Positions 11,140 to 23,312 of a stretch of DNA of 64,000 nucleotides are shown piece by piece; position 1 is the first letter of the stretch; each line of letters starts with the position of its first letter. The DNA comes from Corylus avellana (lineage: Eukaryota > Streptophyta > Magnoliopsida > Fagales > Betulaceae), in the NCBI RefSeq assembly GCF_901000735.1, contig NC_081547.1, forward strand, positions 18,910,838-18,974,837, given 5' to 3'. The position numbers and the translations under genes are program-made. The notes below the pieces were generated by a model. The model saw nothing but the letters and a program-made list of their open reading frames with translations. It was not told the DNA's origin and searched no databases.

Positions 11140-12714
11140 CAAAGTGTGTGTAAATGTCTTCCATACCCCCAAACTTAAATTACACATTGTCCCCAATGTG
11201 TGTATAACATGGAAAGATCTTACCAGGAAGATGGAAAAACTGGCTGGAACATGTATGGCTCGTAGCACTCCCCCAAACTTGAATGTCATCACACTTGTCC
11301 TTGAAACAAATAAATGATACTCCAACTAAATACCAGTCAAGTGCAACACATTGCTGTAAATATATAACCAAAGAATGAACATGGAACAACAATGGAAAGG
11401 ATAAACCTGGATGGAGATCACAGACCCTGACCTAATGAAGGACTTGAGTGCATAGGGCCTGCGCTTGAACCTATGAAGCTGACTCATTTAGTCAAAATAT
11501 ATGGGATCCGCCAAGCCAACGGAATCCTCATACTTGATGCGCTTAGTACTCTCAGACCTTTGAGTTTAAACTTGAAGTACCAGTCTTTTCTTCTCTTGGA
11601 CCAAAGAGAATGAATTTTACCTACAGAAAGCAATTGATCTGTAGCAAATTAATTTAATTAACAAATAAAATGTACAAAAATTTCACAATTTTTTTAGCAA
11701 ATCACTAAGAAAAGTTACTGAGAACAAGTAATTTTTTTAAAACAAAGTCAAGGTCAATAGATTCAGTGTTCTTAATCTTACCAATACACGGTCTACTATA
11801 AGCTGTATGACAAGTTGTTCAATTTTCTCTTTCTTTAGTTCAAAACCTAGGGAATTTTTACCAGGAAAGATAAATTACCAATAGAATTAACAAAAAGTAT
11901 TACCTCCAAGAAGTGCATAAGAAAGAGAAGAAAAGCTACAATGGATTAAGGAAAATGACATGATTTGTTGAGACCAAAATAAGGAGGGAGAAAGAGAGTC
12001 TCATGTATTGGCTATGATCAATAATAACAAGCATTTTAAATTAAGAGTTTTATTTAATTTCCCTTCGATTTAAAGGGAATACTATTTTCACAAATAAAAT
12101 TATGTATTTGAGAGGAAGCATATACTAGGTGGAGTGGGAATAGGGATCCTTCAAGCAAGGAAGATGAGAATCCCAAGGATGGGAAGCTCATTGGTCAGAA
12201 GTGGGACCACAATTTAGCCAAAAAAAAAGAAAAAAAAAAACATATTATTGATCCATTTTTAGCTTGGCTCTAAACTTGTCTCCACCTTAAGAAAGAAAGG
12301 TGCAATCTGATGCATCAAAGGAGCATAGCACCCAAAAGCTGAAGTTTAATTGCACACCTATTAACAACAGAAAAAATTCCCAATATCTTGATGGTTTCCC
12401 AATCTGAAATTCAAGTTCAACTGAGGAAGCTATACTTATGAGCTGTTTGATGCCGATAGGACGAATTGCAATACTTCAACCACATAGACAGTCAACAGCT
12501 CTCGATAAACGTTGCTCGACGCCTGTTATAAGAGTTTGTTAGGGTTTGGTGTACATGGGTGCTTTGGTTATTGTTATATTTTATTACCTATATAATAAAG
12601 TGTGAGGTATGTTACATTAGTGACATGCCTCCTTCTACCGATCAAAAAAAAAAAAAAAATGCCTTCTCTAACCCATCAAAAAAAATAAAAAAAAGCCTCA
12701 TTGATGCGGTCTTT
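11140..12714. other. Intergenic DNA, probable gypsy non-coding remnants
   Basis: No gene supported. Near 11165 and 11270 there are CCCCCAAACTT-type stretches, the reverse complement of the G-rich polypurine region of this gypsy group (compare 54318-54335). 12526-12655 ends in a 16-base A run followed by a second A-rich run. This may be an old retroposon tail, but no target-site duplication is evident. Confidence 0.4.
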
Positions 12715-13218
12715 TTGTATACCAAAATATATTAATAATAAAATACTACTCGCAATAGTACGAATCTTTGTAGGATACGGCTACAGCGAGGGTGTCAAAC
12801 CTCACGAACTGTAGGACTGTTGTTATCATGTTTATGAAGATTAAAAATAACTTAAAAAAAGATGATTGATTTGTTTTGTTTTTATAAAAGTAAATGCATA
12901 AAGATAAAGATAAAAAATATGAGAGATAAAATAGGGGTTGATTTCACCACTAACCGTATAATAATGGTCAATCATAAATTAATAAAGAAAAATTATAATA
13001 TGCATAATATAGGACTCGTTTCACTCGAGTAATCAAGAAAATATCAATATTAAGGAATAAGTATAACCCATCTTCAGTTGGTACGAACCATCCACCTAAC
13101 CGCTAAGATGCGGTACGACCCGTCTTCTCTAGGTATGACCTATCTAATGCCTTAATAGGATACACACAATCAATGGAATGGTATAACCCATTTTCGGTTG
13201 GCACGAACTATCTAACTA

Positions 13219-13257
<39 letters not shown>

Positions 13258-13370
13258 AAGGTCTAAGAATTTATGATTGCATTTAAGATCATTGCATAGG
13301 TAAAACTGGAAGTCTAGAGGCACTTGGATTAGCCTTTAATTAATATAAGGCAAACATAGTTAAGTTTTAT
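12715..13370 (-). mobile_element. Diverged gypsy LTR fragment with (AT)n tract
   Basis: The region carries ACTACTCGCAATAGTACGAA near its start, then AGGGGTTGATTTCACCACTA, then repeated 'GGTATAACCCATYTTCRGTTGG' blocks near 13075 and 13182. The layout parallels the LTR at 52745-54318 (a CTCACAAGTGTACAAGATC block, then a 'GATATCCACCGCTAACC' block), so I read it as a minus-oriented LTR fragment. A perfect (AT)n run occupies 13222-13254. Confidence 0.4.
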
Positions 13371-14540
13371 TAATTCCGGTGTGTGATAGTAATCTATCTT
13401 CCTAACAGCTTTATCGAGGTAAGGGGAAGTCTTTAACTCTTTCGAAGTATTATTCATTTTCATAATTTTTTTATGTAAAACTTCTTACTTGTTTTATTTA
13501 AATGATTATGCTATGTTAATTAAATGCTTGTGTTATGTATTTATAAGCTTACAAAGATTTATGTCACTTTAAATATTTGTATAAGAAGTTTTCAAATTAG
13601 AAAAACTGTTTATTGTCATTCGAAATTTTAAGGGTATATCGTTTTTATTGAGATTTATTATGAAAGGTAATTCCGAATTAATTTTGGAAAGTAAAGAGAA
13701 GTTAAACCCTTCGACACCTTGTCCAAGGTTGAGTTAAGAGAAAAGAAGTAAAGGAAAATGAAAGAGTTTTATAATATGGGGCAAGAGTGTGGAGGAGAGT
13801 AATTTTGGCCCAAGAATTCAAAGAAATGCAGTACGGTACCGGTGCTAAAGATGAAAGTTCAACCCACTGAAGGGCGTTGAGAAGGTGGGATCCGTCAGTT
13901 TTGCCAGGCTGAGTGCACCTTTAGTTAATTGGTTGGCCTAGAAGGCACATCTACAGCCACAGGCGCTGCCACGGTCATAAAGGCCGCGCAACCTTAGTAC
14001 ACAGGGGTAACAGTGTACATTGACCCTATTATGAGAACACCTTTATTAAGTCATGATTTTTGTTCATTAGATGAGTATTAATTGTTGTTCTATTGAAAGA
14101 AAAATATTTTTGTCTTGGAGATTTTATAAAAGAAAATCAGTGTTTTAGAAAACAATTTTTAACTCAACTATTTTATGGTTGAGGATCTACTTACTGAACA
14201 TTTTTCGCTCACCCTTATTATATTTTTATTTTCAGGGTATAAGCATGAAGGAATAGAAGGTCGGAATGGGGAGTTAAGAGGACCATAGCCTCGTGTCATG
14301 AAATATGTGTGTTTTTTTTTTTTTTTTTTAATAAGTGCACTAGCATGAAGTCTTTCGCTATTTGGATTTTTAAACTATGTTGTTAGTTTTCTTTTTTTAG
14401 ACCAAACGTTTTCACTTTCAATAAATTTTTATCATGCATTTATTACCACATTTAGTTAATTGCTCTGGTAACCTTATGATACTTTGTGCATCTAAGAGAA
14501 TTTGTTAATAAACCTAGCTCTAATGGGCTGGGGCGTTACA
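13371..14540 (+). mobile_element. Ty3/gypsy LTR fragment ending GGGGCGTTACA
   Basis: The end GGCTGGGGCGTTACA matches the terminal motif of long gypsy LTRs in plants (reverse complement TGTAACGCC, as at 5020 and 39457). A GC-richer block at 13870-14030, with 'AAGGTGGGATCCGTCAG' and 'CAGGCGCTGCCACGGTCATA', is embedded in AT-rich sequence. The left end is not clear and no coding region adjoins it. Confidence 0.45.
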
Positions 14541-15374
14541 ACTCGTGGTGTAGTCTTTGGTTCTAAAAGCTAGTGTGGTCTCTGTTGGAGAGAAAGAAAA
14601 GGTTGATACTGGTTTTTTTTGGCGGGGGTTCCTTGGACCGAGTCCTGCAAGGCACGCTTCTCATCCCTCGCCCGAGGTGTCGGTTGTGACTTCAATGTCT
14701 TTGGTTGTCAAGGAAGTTGGAGTGGATGAAGATTTGGGTGGTTGCTCTTCAGGCACTCCGGTCGATGTCAGGTTGTCTGGCTTAATCCAATCACAGAAGT
14801 TGCCGGTAGGTTTCGGTTTGTCTGGGAAGATTGTTGTGTGGGATTAGGGAGATGAGGTTTGGTATGGGGAGTATGGAGATTCCCCTTACCCTTCAGATGC
14901 TTTTTCCCCGACCGCCTCGATTGGGTATTGGATTGTAATGAAGATGAGGATCCGACCTTGGCGCTACTGGATGCCATTAAAGAGGATTTTCTTCAGGAAG
15001 TAAAGTTTGGGCAGCCTAAGACTAAAGGCAAGAAGGAGCTGTTAAATTTAGAAAGCTCCATTAACTATGGCGATGCAAAAGCGTCTACACGGCGAGGGAA
15101 AGGCAAGGCTCACGTGCGGTAGCGTTGAGTGTCCTCACGAGTTTCGGGTATGAGGGCTTTAGGTCCTTGTGGGCTAGTTTGGTTTCTTGTGGGCTAGTTT
15201 GGTAGTTCCTGTGCTTTTAGTGTTGTTGGGTTTTGGCGGGTGCTTTTTCTTGTTTTTTTTTTTTGTTTTTTTTCTTTTTTTCCCTGCTTTGTGTTCCTTT
15301 TTATACTTCCGGTATGTTTGGGGGTATCTATGCTTTTTATAAAGCTTATTTGATTACCTATCCAAAAAAAAAAA
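14541..15374 (+). mobile_element. LINE 3' fragment: degraded ORF1-like tail, 3'UTR and poly(A)
   Basis: Bases 14941-15121 encode LALLDAIKEDFLQEVKFGQP followed by a Lys-rich stretch and a stop, resembling the C-terminus of plant LINE ORF1 nucleic-acid-binding proteins. Bases 14557-14844 form a second open stretch in another frame. A T-rich 3' region follows, with a duplicated TTGTGGGCTAGTTTGGT, and the element ends at an A tract (about 15364-15374). It carries no RT domain. It lies between an LTR end and the YbaK-like pseudogene. Confidence 0.5.
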
Positions 15375-15757
15375 CTTGTTGCATTACTTTCACGTACATT
15401 TTTTTTCTTCTTGAATCTGGAATGAAGCACAAATTGCTGAATCTGGTAGAAAATCTTGTCGAAGCTTATAGAGTAACCTTATATTGACTACTTCAACATA
15501 TATCCCGTGCTTTTTTGTTGTTGTTGTTGGTGTATGTTTGTTTGTTCTTTTGTCATATTCTCCTTTTATTAGAATTGTTGCCTTTTGTCATTTCTGCATT
15601 GAAGAAATGTTTTAACCTTTTCATAAATGTTGGATTTTACTTTATTTTGTTTTCCATTGGCAGATTTTAGTAAAAGCTGAGGTGTTCAAAGTAATGATTT
15701 GTTACCTTTGAATTTCTTCTATCTAAAAACATAGAAATGATTTTTTTATGATTGCAG

Positions 15758-17688
15758 TGAGGCTTGCTGCTGAGGAGACGTCAGTAAATTTAACTGGATA
15801 TGAGCACAATGCAGTGACATGTATTGGCATGAAAACAGACATTCCGGTAAAACACTCTCTCTGTACCATTATTTCGGGAAGTGTTCTCATATCCCATAGA
15901 TATTCCAGCTAGATATGACAGTTGGGAGTCTTATATTTCGGGAAGTGTTCATGTCATTGGATTTTATTATTTTGCTGCTTATATTTTACCATTTACTGGA
16001 TTCTTCATATTCTGCATCACTCTTGAAGTTTTCTGCTTTCGTAAGTATCTATAAGCCAGTAATTAACAATATGTTCAGAATTCTAACATAATTAATAGAA
16101 CGGGAACAAGGATGGAACTTGTGTGTAGAATTATTGGTCACTGGCTCTTCCAACATGCTTAATGTTGGAAAGAGTGCCCTTTCCTGCTGGATGTAGCAGT
16201 AACACATTGGCCCTTTATGTTTAATTGTCGGGGCTTGCCTACAGCCATGCAGTTGGTGTTTTCAATCAGGATTCCAATATATTTTGGTTGGAATATTGAG
16301 TGTTCTCCATGTTCAATATGTATGTCATTTTAAAGGACCTCTTTTTATGATTTAAATCCTTCCAAACATGCCCAGCTGTTCCATATATCATTTTTGTTTC
16401 TATCACAATAGGTGATCATGAAGGCTAGGATCCTTTATGCAAATTTTGGAATACATATGGTGGTGGTCCACTGTATTGGGTGACTATCAATGATTTTCTG
16501 CCAGTCTCTGCTCCATCTACTTTTAGGTTGTTTAAAAGGAATCAGCTTGCTAGTTACTCTGGCAGCAATAGACCTCACTTACTTGTTTGCAACAATGATT
16601 TTCTGCCAGTCTTTGCTTCATCTACTTTTAGGTTGTTTAAAAGGAATCAGCTTGCTAGTTACTCTGGCAGCAATAGACCTCACTTACTTGTTTGCAACAA
16701 TGATTTTCTGCCAGTCTTTGCTTCATCTACTTTTAGGTTGTTTAAAAGGAATCAACTTGCTAGTTACTCTGGCAGCAATAGACCTCACTTACATGTTTGC
16801 AAATAATTTTTGTTGGCAATGAAATGAATACCTCTTGTGTTACACAGGCACAATAACATATCACAAATTAGAAAGGAAAGAATAGAAATGAAATTACATT
16901 GTTCAATTTTTAGAATATATCACTCGATCATAAAGCATGATATCATGCATTTTTTAAATTCTACTAAATGTATTTCAGGTGATTTTGGATGAAGCAATTG
17001 TAAAACGTCATCCTGATTTCTTCTGGTTGGGTGGTGGGGAGGTTGATCTGAAGCTGGGGATCCGAACCTCTGAATTTATCAACTTTGTTAAACCTTTCAT
17101 CGTAAGATGTAGTACTGGTGCTTGATTACCTGACATGAATCATTATCAAAACAATTAAAGATCAGTAATTGACAATTAAATTATGACCAAGCAAAATAGA
17201 GAGACTAAAGATCAGTAATATTATGGTCTCTTGGATTGCAGTGATTCAATGCAGGCTCTTGAACAATGGTTTAGAGTTCATCATGATGGAAGCCCCTGAA
17301 TGCTCGTATCTCTATATTTTTGTGATTTGGACTTTTTTTTCTTTTTATCATTATCACTTTCAGCTGGAAGCAAGCATAAAAAATGGAGATATTCAGGGCT
17401 TTCAATTATTTAGCAAGGCTGCAAATCACTTTTCGTCAATGGGTAGAAAGAAAGACCATTCAAAGGGGCGTGAAGGAATTTCTAGAATATGGAGGATTGA
17501 TTTTCTATTCTCGTCTGACATAGGCTTTAACTTTTAATGTGAAGGGAAGGAAAGCAGAGAACATTAAATTGCCGTCTGCTAACGAACAATCAATAAATGA
17601 GATTCAGAGGTGGGGAGTTCCCAAAAAACCAACAGGAGATCGTGAACCCTCAAATGAAGATTGGTTAGATGATGAGAGAAATCACTAG
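15758..17688 (+). pseudogene. YbaK-like aminoacyl-tRNA deacylase domain gene, partial and broken
   Basis: Two good exons join in phase. The first (15758-15846) encodes RLAAEETSVNLTGYEHNAVT and ends at TDIP before a GTAAAA donor. The second (16979-17101) continues VILDEAIVKRHPDFFWLGGG and ends at FVKPFI before GTAAGA. The order (Ala-rich helix, I-P-V-[IL]-[IL]-DE, then GGGxVDLKLGI) matches the C-terminal half of YbaK/ProX-type editing domains, which hydrolyse mis-charged aminoacyl-tRNA (known for the family). A third coding stretch (17364-17688) begins LEASIKNGDIQGFQLFSKAA. It needs a frame change near 17440 and has an in-frame TAG near 17520, then reads to EDWLDDERNH and a stop at 17686-17688. 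I do not recognise this tail. The N-terminal half is absent upstream, though a short 'MKHKLLNLVENLVEA' frame at about 15421 may be a relic. A LINE fragment abuts the 5' side. Confidence 0.6.
16488..16802 (+). repeat. Tandem repeat, three units of exactly 105 bp
   Basis: Three adjacent copies of a 105-bp unit beginning CAATGATTTTCTGCCAGTCT fill 315 bp with only a few substitutions (CTCTGCTCC versus TTTGCTTCA; an A for G in unit 3; ACATG for ACTTG). Because 105 is divisible by three, two reading frames stay open through all copies. It lies in the intron between the two YbaK-like exons, and there is no evidence that it is translated. Confidence 0.95.
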
Positions 17689-18022
17689 CAAGTCAGCAAC
17701 TAAGCATTAGATATGAATTTTGATTGAAGATAATGTAGGCTTGGGGAGAGAGCGTAATTCCTTCCAAGTAGACAACCCGAGTAGGGTTAAGAGCGCTAGA
17801 TGGTTTCATCCTTAGATTGCATTTTGTATTCTACATCTTCATTGTTTATTTACTGAGATTTATATATTTCGATATTACCCTACAGTAACATTTTATTGGT
17901 TGAATTTCGAAGCAAACATTGTACAAAATAGGATGAATGTGATACTGACTAGTCTTGATGACAGCTTCTTGCTTATTATTATTGGGAGAAAATATTCATG
18001 TAATCCATTGTCTAACACTTGA

Positions 18023-20861
18023 TGTTAGATTATATGTAATGTAGTCCCACATGAGTTATGTATATTTATTTTCTGTCTTATTAGCCTATATATATAGGCC
18101 TCTTCTGTACATGATCTAGTGTGATTCAATATATAACATTATTTTCAACATGGTATCAGAGCACAGGCTCTGAATCACCTTTAAAATTTTTTTTCCCGCA
18201 TCCTGTATTATTCCGGTGCCGCTAGTATTCTCCAGTGAATCCTTCCCTTTGTCCCTTATGGTTCTCTATCTTCTCCTCGAAGTTTTCAATGGATCACTAT
18301 ACCGTTTTAAAGCTCGGAAGACAATCGTCACAGAGCCGCTGCACACAGTCCCATAGGAGTTCTCACGTTCCCACACGCGCCGCCCAAAGTTTTGGCCATT
18401 CCGCCACAGGCTGCCACGGTGGTTTGATTGCTTCTACCAACCCATTGATCAATATCTCTCCTTCCGGCAACTCTAGAATCGCCAACGGCATCAAATTCCG
18501 CCAAGCCATGCACCCTCACACGCCAATCAAAGATCTGCGTGTGAGATTCACGCGCCAAGCACTGCTCCCTCTTGCCGCGCGTGCACCACACGTGCCAGTC
18601 GCTCCAGCAGCCACGTCAACAGTGCCACATTAGTCTTCCGTTGACCATTGACCGTTGACTTCCAGAGTTGACTAGTTGCTTTCTACTCTATTTTTTCTTC
18701 TTGATTTCATATTCGTGGTCTGTTTTTGCTTTTGACCCTTCTAAATGGTACAAAACTAGATTCTTCATCATGTTCAGACTGTATTGGATGGCACAAACTA
18801 TATGCGTAGCTTTTTTAAAGGCCGCAAGCTTTGGCTTTATGTGACTGGAGAGGTCAAAAAGCCAGTTAATGGGGCTTCTGAATCATAGGACGCCTTCACC
18901 ACTCGCTTTATTGATTGGGATAGTAAGCATCATCAAATTCTTACGTTTTTCCGTGACACTACTATCCCATCTATTTTTGGGCTCTTTGCTAGCTTCGATG
19001 AAGCAAAGGGTATTTGGGATATGCTTGCTTCTCGCTATTCTTCTGTGGACAGTGCTCACGAGTATCAACTTCTGTTTGAGCTTTTTCATCTGTGGCAGGA
19101 ACCTGATCAGAGTATTAATGATTTTCTTGCTCGCATGCAATTCTTATGGAATCAAATTGTTTGGAAGGATCCTACTGATGCTGAGATGTATGTTACACGT
19201 AGAGATCAGCATCGCCTTCACTAATTTTTGATGGCCTTGCGTGATGATTTTGAGCCTGTTCGTGTGAAACTATTACATCGTTCTCCTCTTCCCACTTTGG
19301 ACACTGCCATCTTCGAACTTGTCTATGCCGAGGCTAGATCGCAGACTATGCGCTCTCAATCCAGTTATACAGTGTTGGCTGCACCATCATCTGGTATGTT
19401 CATCATTCCAGCAAGAGCATTTTGATAGGTCAGGTACTCCTCGACTCCCTCATAAGTCTTGCGATAACAATTAACGTCGCTATTGTCGATGTCAAGGGCA
19501 CTATTAACAAGTGTTGGCGTAAGGGAAGATCTAATGCACCTACAACAGTAGTTGCTCATACTGAGAGTGGTTCATCTTTAGCTGCTCCATCTCCAGTTGC
19601 TCCCTCTGGCCATGCACTAGGATCCAGTGTCACCTTATCTGCTGCTGACTTTGAGGCAATAGTCAACTAGGTCATCCTATCTCGTTTTGGTAATGCATCT
19701 TCCTCTATCCTCTCAGTCTTGCAAAGTACCTCTTCCCCTTGGCTCTTTGACTCTGCTTGTTGCAATAACATGACAGCTCACCCTACTTCTTTTACCACAT
19801 CTGCACCTACACCTCATTCTTCATTGATTCGCACAGCTGATGGCTCCACTATGACTGTTAAAAATATAGGCACTGTCAATACACCTTCCCTTTTTGTTCC
19901 TGAAGTTTTTCATGTGCCTGAATTGTCCTTTAATCTTCTTTCTGTTGGCCAACTGTGTGAACTTGGATATAGACTTGTTTTTTACTTTTCTGGTGTGCCT
20001 GTGCAAGATCCTTGTACAAGCCAGACCCTTGGGACCGGGTGTAAAATAGGGCCCATGTTCGAACTCTCATCCTTACACCTCCCCACCATTAGCGTCTCTG
20101 CTGCTGCCTCTTCGTCACCACCATCTCTTGCACTTTCGCATTCGCGTCTTGGTCATGCATCTGCCTCTCTCGTACAACTTTTAGCTTCAAAGGGTTTGTT
20201 AGGTTCAGTGTCCAATAATTCTTTTGATTGTATTTCATGTCAACTTGGGAAACAACCGGCTTTGCCATTTAATAATAGTGAGTCTCATACTACTGCTTCT
20301 TTTGATTTAATTCATTTTGATGCTTGGGGACCTTCCCTTGTTGCTAGTATGAGTGGTTTACGTTATTTTGTTATTTTTGTTAATGATTTCTCTCGTTACA
20401 CTTGGGTGTTTTTAATGAAATCTCGTTCTGAATTGTTGGATATTTATCGTACTTTTGCAAAAAAGTTGAAACCCAATTTTCAAAACCCATCAAAGCTTTT
20501 CATTCTGATAATGCTTTAGAATATACTCAACATGATTTTCAAGCCATCCTTAAACATTATGGCATTATTCCTCACTTGTCGTGTCTAGGCACCTCACAAC
20601 AAAATGGTCGAGCTGAACGTAAACTTAGGCACATTTGACACTGTTCGTGCTCTTCTCCTTTCCACATCTGTTCCTACCCTGTTTTGGGGCGAAGCCACTC
20701 TCACGGTTGTCTACACAAAATAGGTTGCCTACGCCTATCCCTGATAATTGCACTCCTCTTGAGAAGTTGTTTGGCTCTGTCCCCTCATATCACCATCTTC
20801 GTGTTTTAGGTTATGCCAGCTTTGTTTTACTCTAACCTCATGAGCGCACCAAACTTGAGCT
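18023..20861 (+). mobile_element. Copia retrotransposon, 5' part only (LTR end, PBS, gag, protease, integrase)
   Basis: A short LTR-like block (from TGTTAGATTATATG, 18023, to TTTTCA, 18147) has a TATA-like CCTATATATATAGG. The initiator-Met-tRNA primer-binding site TGGTATCAGAGC follows at 18151-18162. The true left LTR border may lie further left, since no 3' LTR is present for comparison. Broken gag and pol frames follow as far as 20861. There a minus-oriented LTR element begins, and reverse transcriptase and RNase H are absent. Confidence 0.8.
18770..20860 (+). pseudogene. Copia gag-pol remnant (gag, protease, integrase core)
   Basis: The gag part (about 18770-19425) shows LDGTNYMRSFFKGRKLWLYV and IWDMLASRYSSVDSAHEYQL, typical of plant UBN2/copia gag, with several stops. 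The protease region at 19719 onward reads WLFDSACCNNMTAH, where functional elements have a D-S-G-A/x-H-M type site, so it looks degraded. The GAG-pre-integrase segment is SHSRLGHASASLVQLL with a downstream C-x-x-C (CISCQLGKQ). The integrase core has FDAWGPS and DDFSRYTWVFL in altered form, then SDNALEY and QQNGRAER after a frameshift near 20515. Late integrase sequence (PLEKLFGSVPSYHHLRVLGY) is present and then the element stops at PHERTKLE. It is non-functional in this state. Confidence 0.85.
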
Positions 20862-22569
20862 TGTTGAAATGCTTTGATGCCATGGTAAATATATTATTTA
20901 AAATATATTGGAAGCAGAAGAATGAGAGAAAGAGAGAGTGGAAGCATAAGGACTGCATTGTATTGAGTCATGTTATATGAATGAATACAGATGCCTCTAT
21001 TTATAGAGAGGCTATAAGTGATAGGCAAGTAACCCTAAACTAATGAATGTAGGGAATAAACCATAATAGGAAAGACAATAAACCCTAGAATAATATATAA
21101 AATATTCTAACATCCCTCCACAAACTCAATGTATAAAATTGAGGTTGGAAAGATAAAGGAAAAGATTTTTTTTTTTTTTTGGGTCGCCGGAGTGGTTGCC
21201 GAAATTGGGCGGCCGGTGGCGGTCAATAGAGAGCGGCAGCGGAAGCTAGTAGCCAATGGCTAATGGAGGCAGCTGGGCCCAAAATGTTGGGCTTGAACTT
21301 GGATGAGAGCCTTATAGGCTACATTGGGCCGATTACATGGGCCAAGATTTTGGCCATAACCCATGGACCATTGAATATGGTTGACCCAAAATAATATGAA
21401 CCAAGTCTAACTCGGTGGATTGGGTTGACTAAGTTGGACAGGTTTAGAAAAATTGACCCGGTTTGGGACCGGTTTTAAACTTGATGACCCATTTAGAAAT
21501 TGATTTTGGACCGGGTTGAAGCAACTTGGATGGATCCGATTTGAACCCGATGGCCCGGTTTTGGACTGGGTTGCAGACCATGGATCGGGATGAATTTTTT
21601 TTTTCTCGGATCTAACACGTGGCAGAGGCTAGGGCTAACATGGCAGGCTCTTTGAGGTACATGTGGTAGCATGGCGACGAAGAGAAGAGCCTAGCGCGTG
21701 TGGTGCATGTGCCAGGGCTACGGCTTTGCATGCGCCAAACCCTAGATAGGATTTGGTATCTAGGGTTTGGCGCGTGTGGGGCGCGTGGATCCCACGTGCC
21801 AGAAGGTGATCGGCTCATTGACGCGCGTGGGAGGCACTGCCGGCACATGCCAGTGCGTGGAGAGGACCTCCCAGTGCGTTGAACACCATGGGAGGCGCGT
21901 GGTGGGGTGTTGAGGACTGATAGAACCTTTTGGAGGCACGTGAGGGCGCGCGGAAGCTTGGATGCTCCAGATCTCTACAAATCTATACTTGGCAGTGTCT
22001 GATCTGTCTTATGGGGAGGAGCTTGAAGCTCTGTGTGTGGCACGAACAGCAACGAGCGGAGGAGTGTGGCGGTGCGTTGGAGGGCCGATGGCGGCAGATC
22101 TTCCACTGATCTGTAGATCTATGCCTCACAAGCATGAATCTAGGATAAATTTTTCCAGATGAGGCAGCGTTGAAGGCGTGGAAGAGATTTTGAGCGGAAA
22201 ACCGCTTGGTGGCGCGCGAATGACTGGAAAATGGAGGTCGCTGGAGGGAGCGCTGGAAAACGTCAAAGACGTTTATTGAAAGCCACAAGAAAATGGCTCT
22301 AATACCATGTTGAAATGCTTTGGTACCATGTTAAATATATTATTTAAAATATATTGCAAGCGGAAGAATGAGAGAGAGAGAGAAGAGAGAGAAAGCTGAA
22401 GCATAAGGACTAAATTGTATTGAGTCGTGTTATATGAATGAATACAAATGTCTGTATTTATAGAGAGGTTATGAGTGATAGGCAAGTAACCCTAGACTAA
22501 TTAGGGTAGGGAATAAACCCTAATAGGAAAGACAATATACCCTAGAATAATATATAAAATATTCTAACA
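20862..22569 (-). mobile_element. Non-coding short LTR retrotransposon (TRIM/LARD-like)
   Basis: Two direct repeats, 20862-21112 (251 bp) and 22308-22569 (262 bp), both run TGTTGAAATGCTTTG to AATATTCTAACA and are highly similar. The minus-strand PBS TGGTATTAGAGCC (22295-22307 on the plus strand as its complement) abuts the right LTR. A purine-rich TTTGTGGAGGGA (complement of about 21113-21124) abuts the left LTR as polypurine tract. The 1195-bp interior has no gag or pol. It is GC-richer, with CACGTGGCAGAGG- and GCGCGTGG-rich segments, and could include captured host DNA. No matching 5-bp target duplication is seen (GAGCT on the left, CTTGA on the right), so one flank has rearranged. Its mobility would depend on enzymes from other elements (established for TRIM/LARD). 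Confidence 0.88.
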
Positions 22570-22925
22570 CTTGAACTTCAGAAAATCTTCAGGTAATCCA
22601 TTGCCAAATCTTGGGATTCCAACCCAAGATTTATTCTAATCCTTCAATCAAACAGTAACATTAGGCCATAACCAAAAATCACCAGCTATGGCCTACACCG
22701 CCTAATTCAATTACTCCTAGTTCTCCAATGTAGCAAGATCTGATGTGAGTCAGCTAACTTCAGATTCTAGGTTTGGGCTTAAACATAGACATGTTTGTTA
22801 GCAGAGAGATTTGGTCAAATGGGTGAAGGAAACTGATCAACAATCAAAACCACAATTACAATGAATGATAAATGAGTACCACATTTCCTAAGACATAAAT
22901 TTAGTATACGAATAATGTTGAATTA

Positions 22926-23078
22926 GGATCTTCTCCAGTTCATTTGAATTGGAGAATATCCAGTTAGTTATAGTGGAGGGGTATTTTTGTCCCCTCAAAA
23001 AGTGAAAATACAAAAATACCCCTAAAACATAACTAACCGGATATTCTCCAGTTCATTTGAACTGGAGAGGATCTTGTT
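22926..23078. mobile_element. Hairpin MITE with nested palindromic ends
   Basis: Arms GGATCTTCTCCAGTTCATTT...GGAGAATATCCAGTTAGTTA and their imperfect complement (AACTAACCGGATATTCTCC...GAGAGGATC) enclose a short centre with GGAGGGGTATTTTTGT and ACAAAAATACCCCT. Each arm carries its own palindrome, CCAGTTCATTTGAACTGG. The element could fold as a single 150-base hairpin. The same GGAGAATATCCAGTT motif starts the element at 27486. No clear target duplication was found. Confidence 0.7.
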
Positions 23079-23312
23079 CCAATAATGTTACTCTTTCACA
23101 CTCATTGCACACCAACTGACATGACGTACTTTTAATAATTTCTCACGTCAACTACTAAAAAAAAGGTGAACTACTAAAAACACACCACGAAAATAGGTTT
23201 GAAATAGGTGTGAACAATAGTATTACTCTTTGCATATATATTACACATTGTAGCTTGAACTAGGACATGGAAATGTATTATCGCCTCGAAAATATGGCAC
23301 TAGTATATGTGA

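Noticed and set aside
13222..13254. Regulatory TATA cluster.
   Set aside because: It is a plain (AT)n microsatellite.
16488..16802. CRISPR-like array.
   Set aside because: The units are contiguous 105-bp tandem copies without spacers, in a plant genome.
18328..18591. Minus-strand frame and overlapping plus-strand frame in the copia leader.
   Set aside because: Both fall in the GC-richer leader between PBS and gag; neither shows gag or any known domain.
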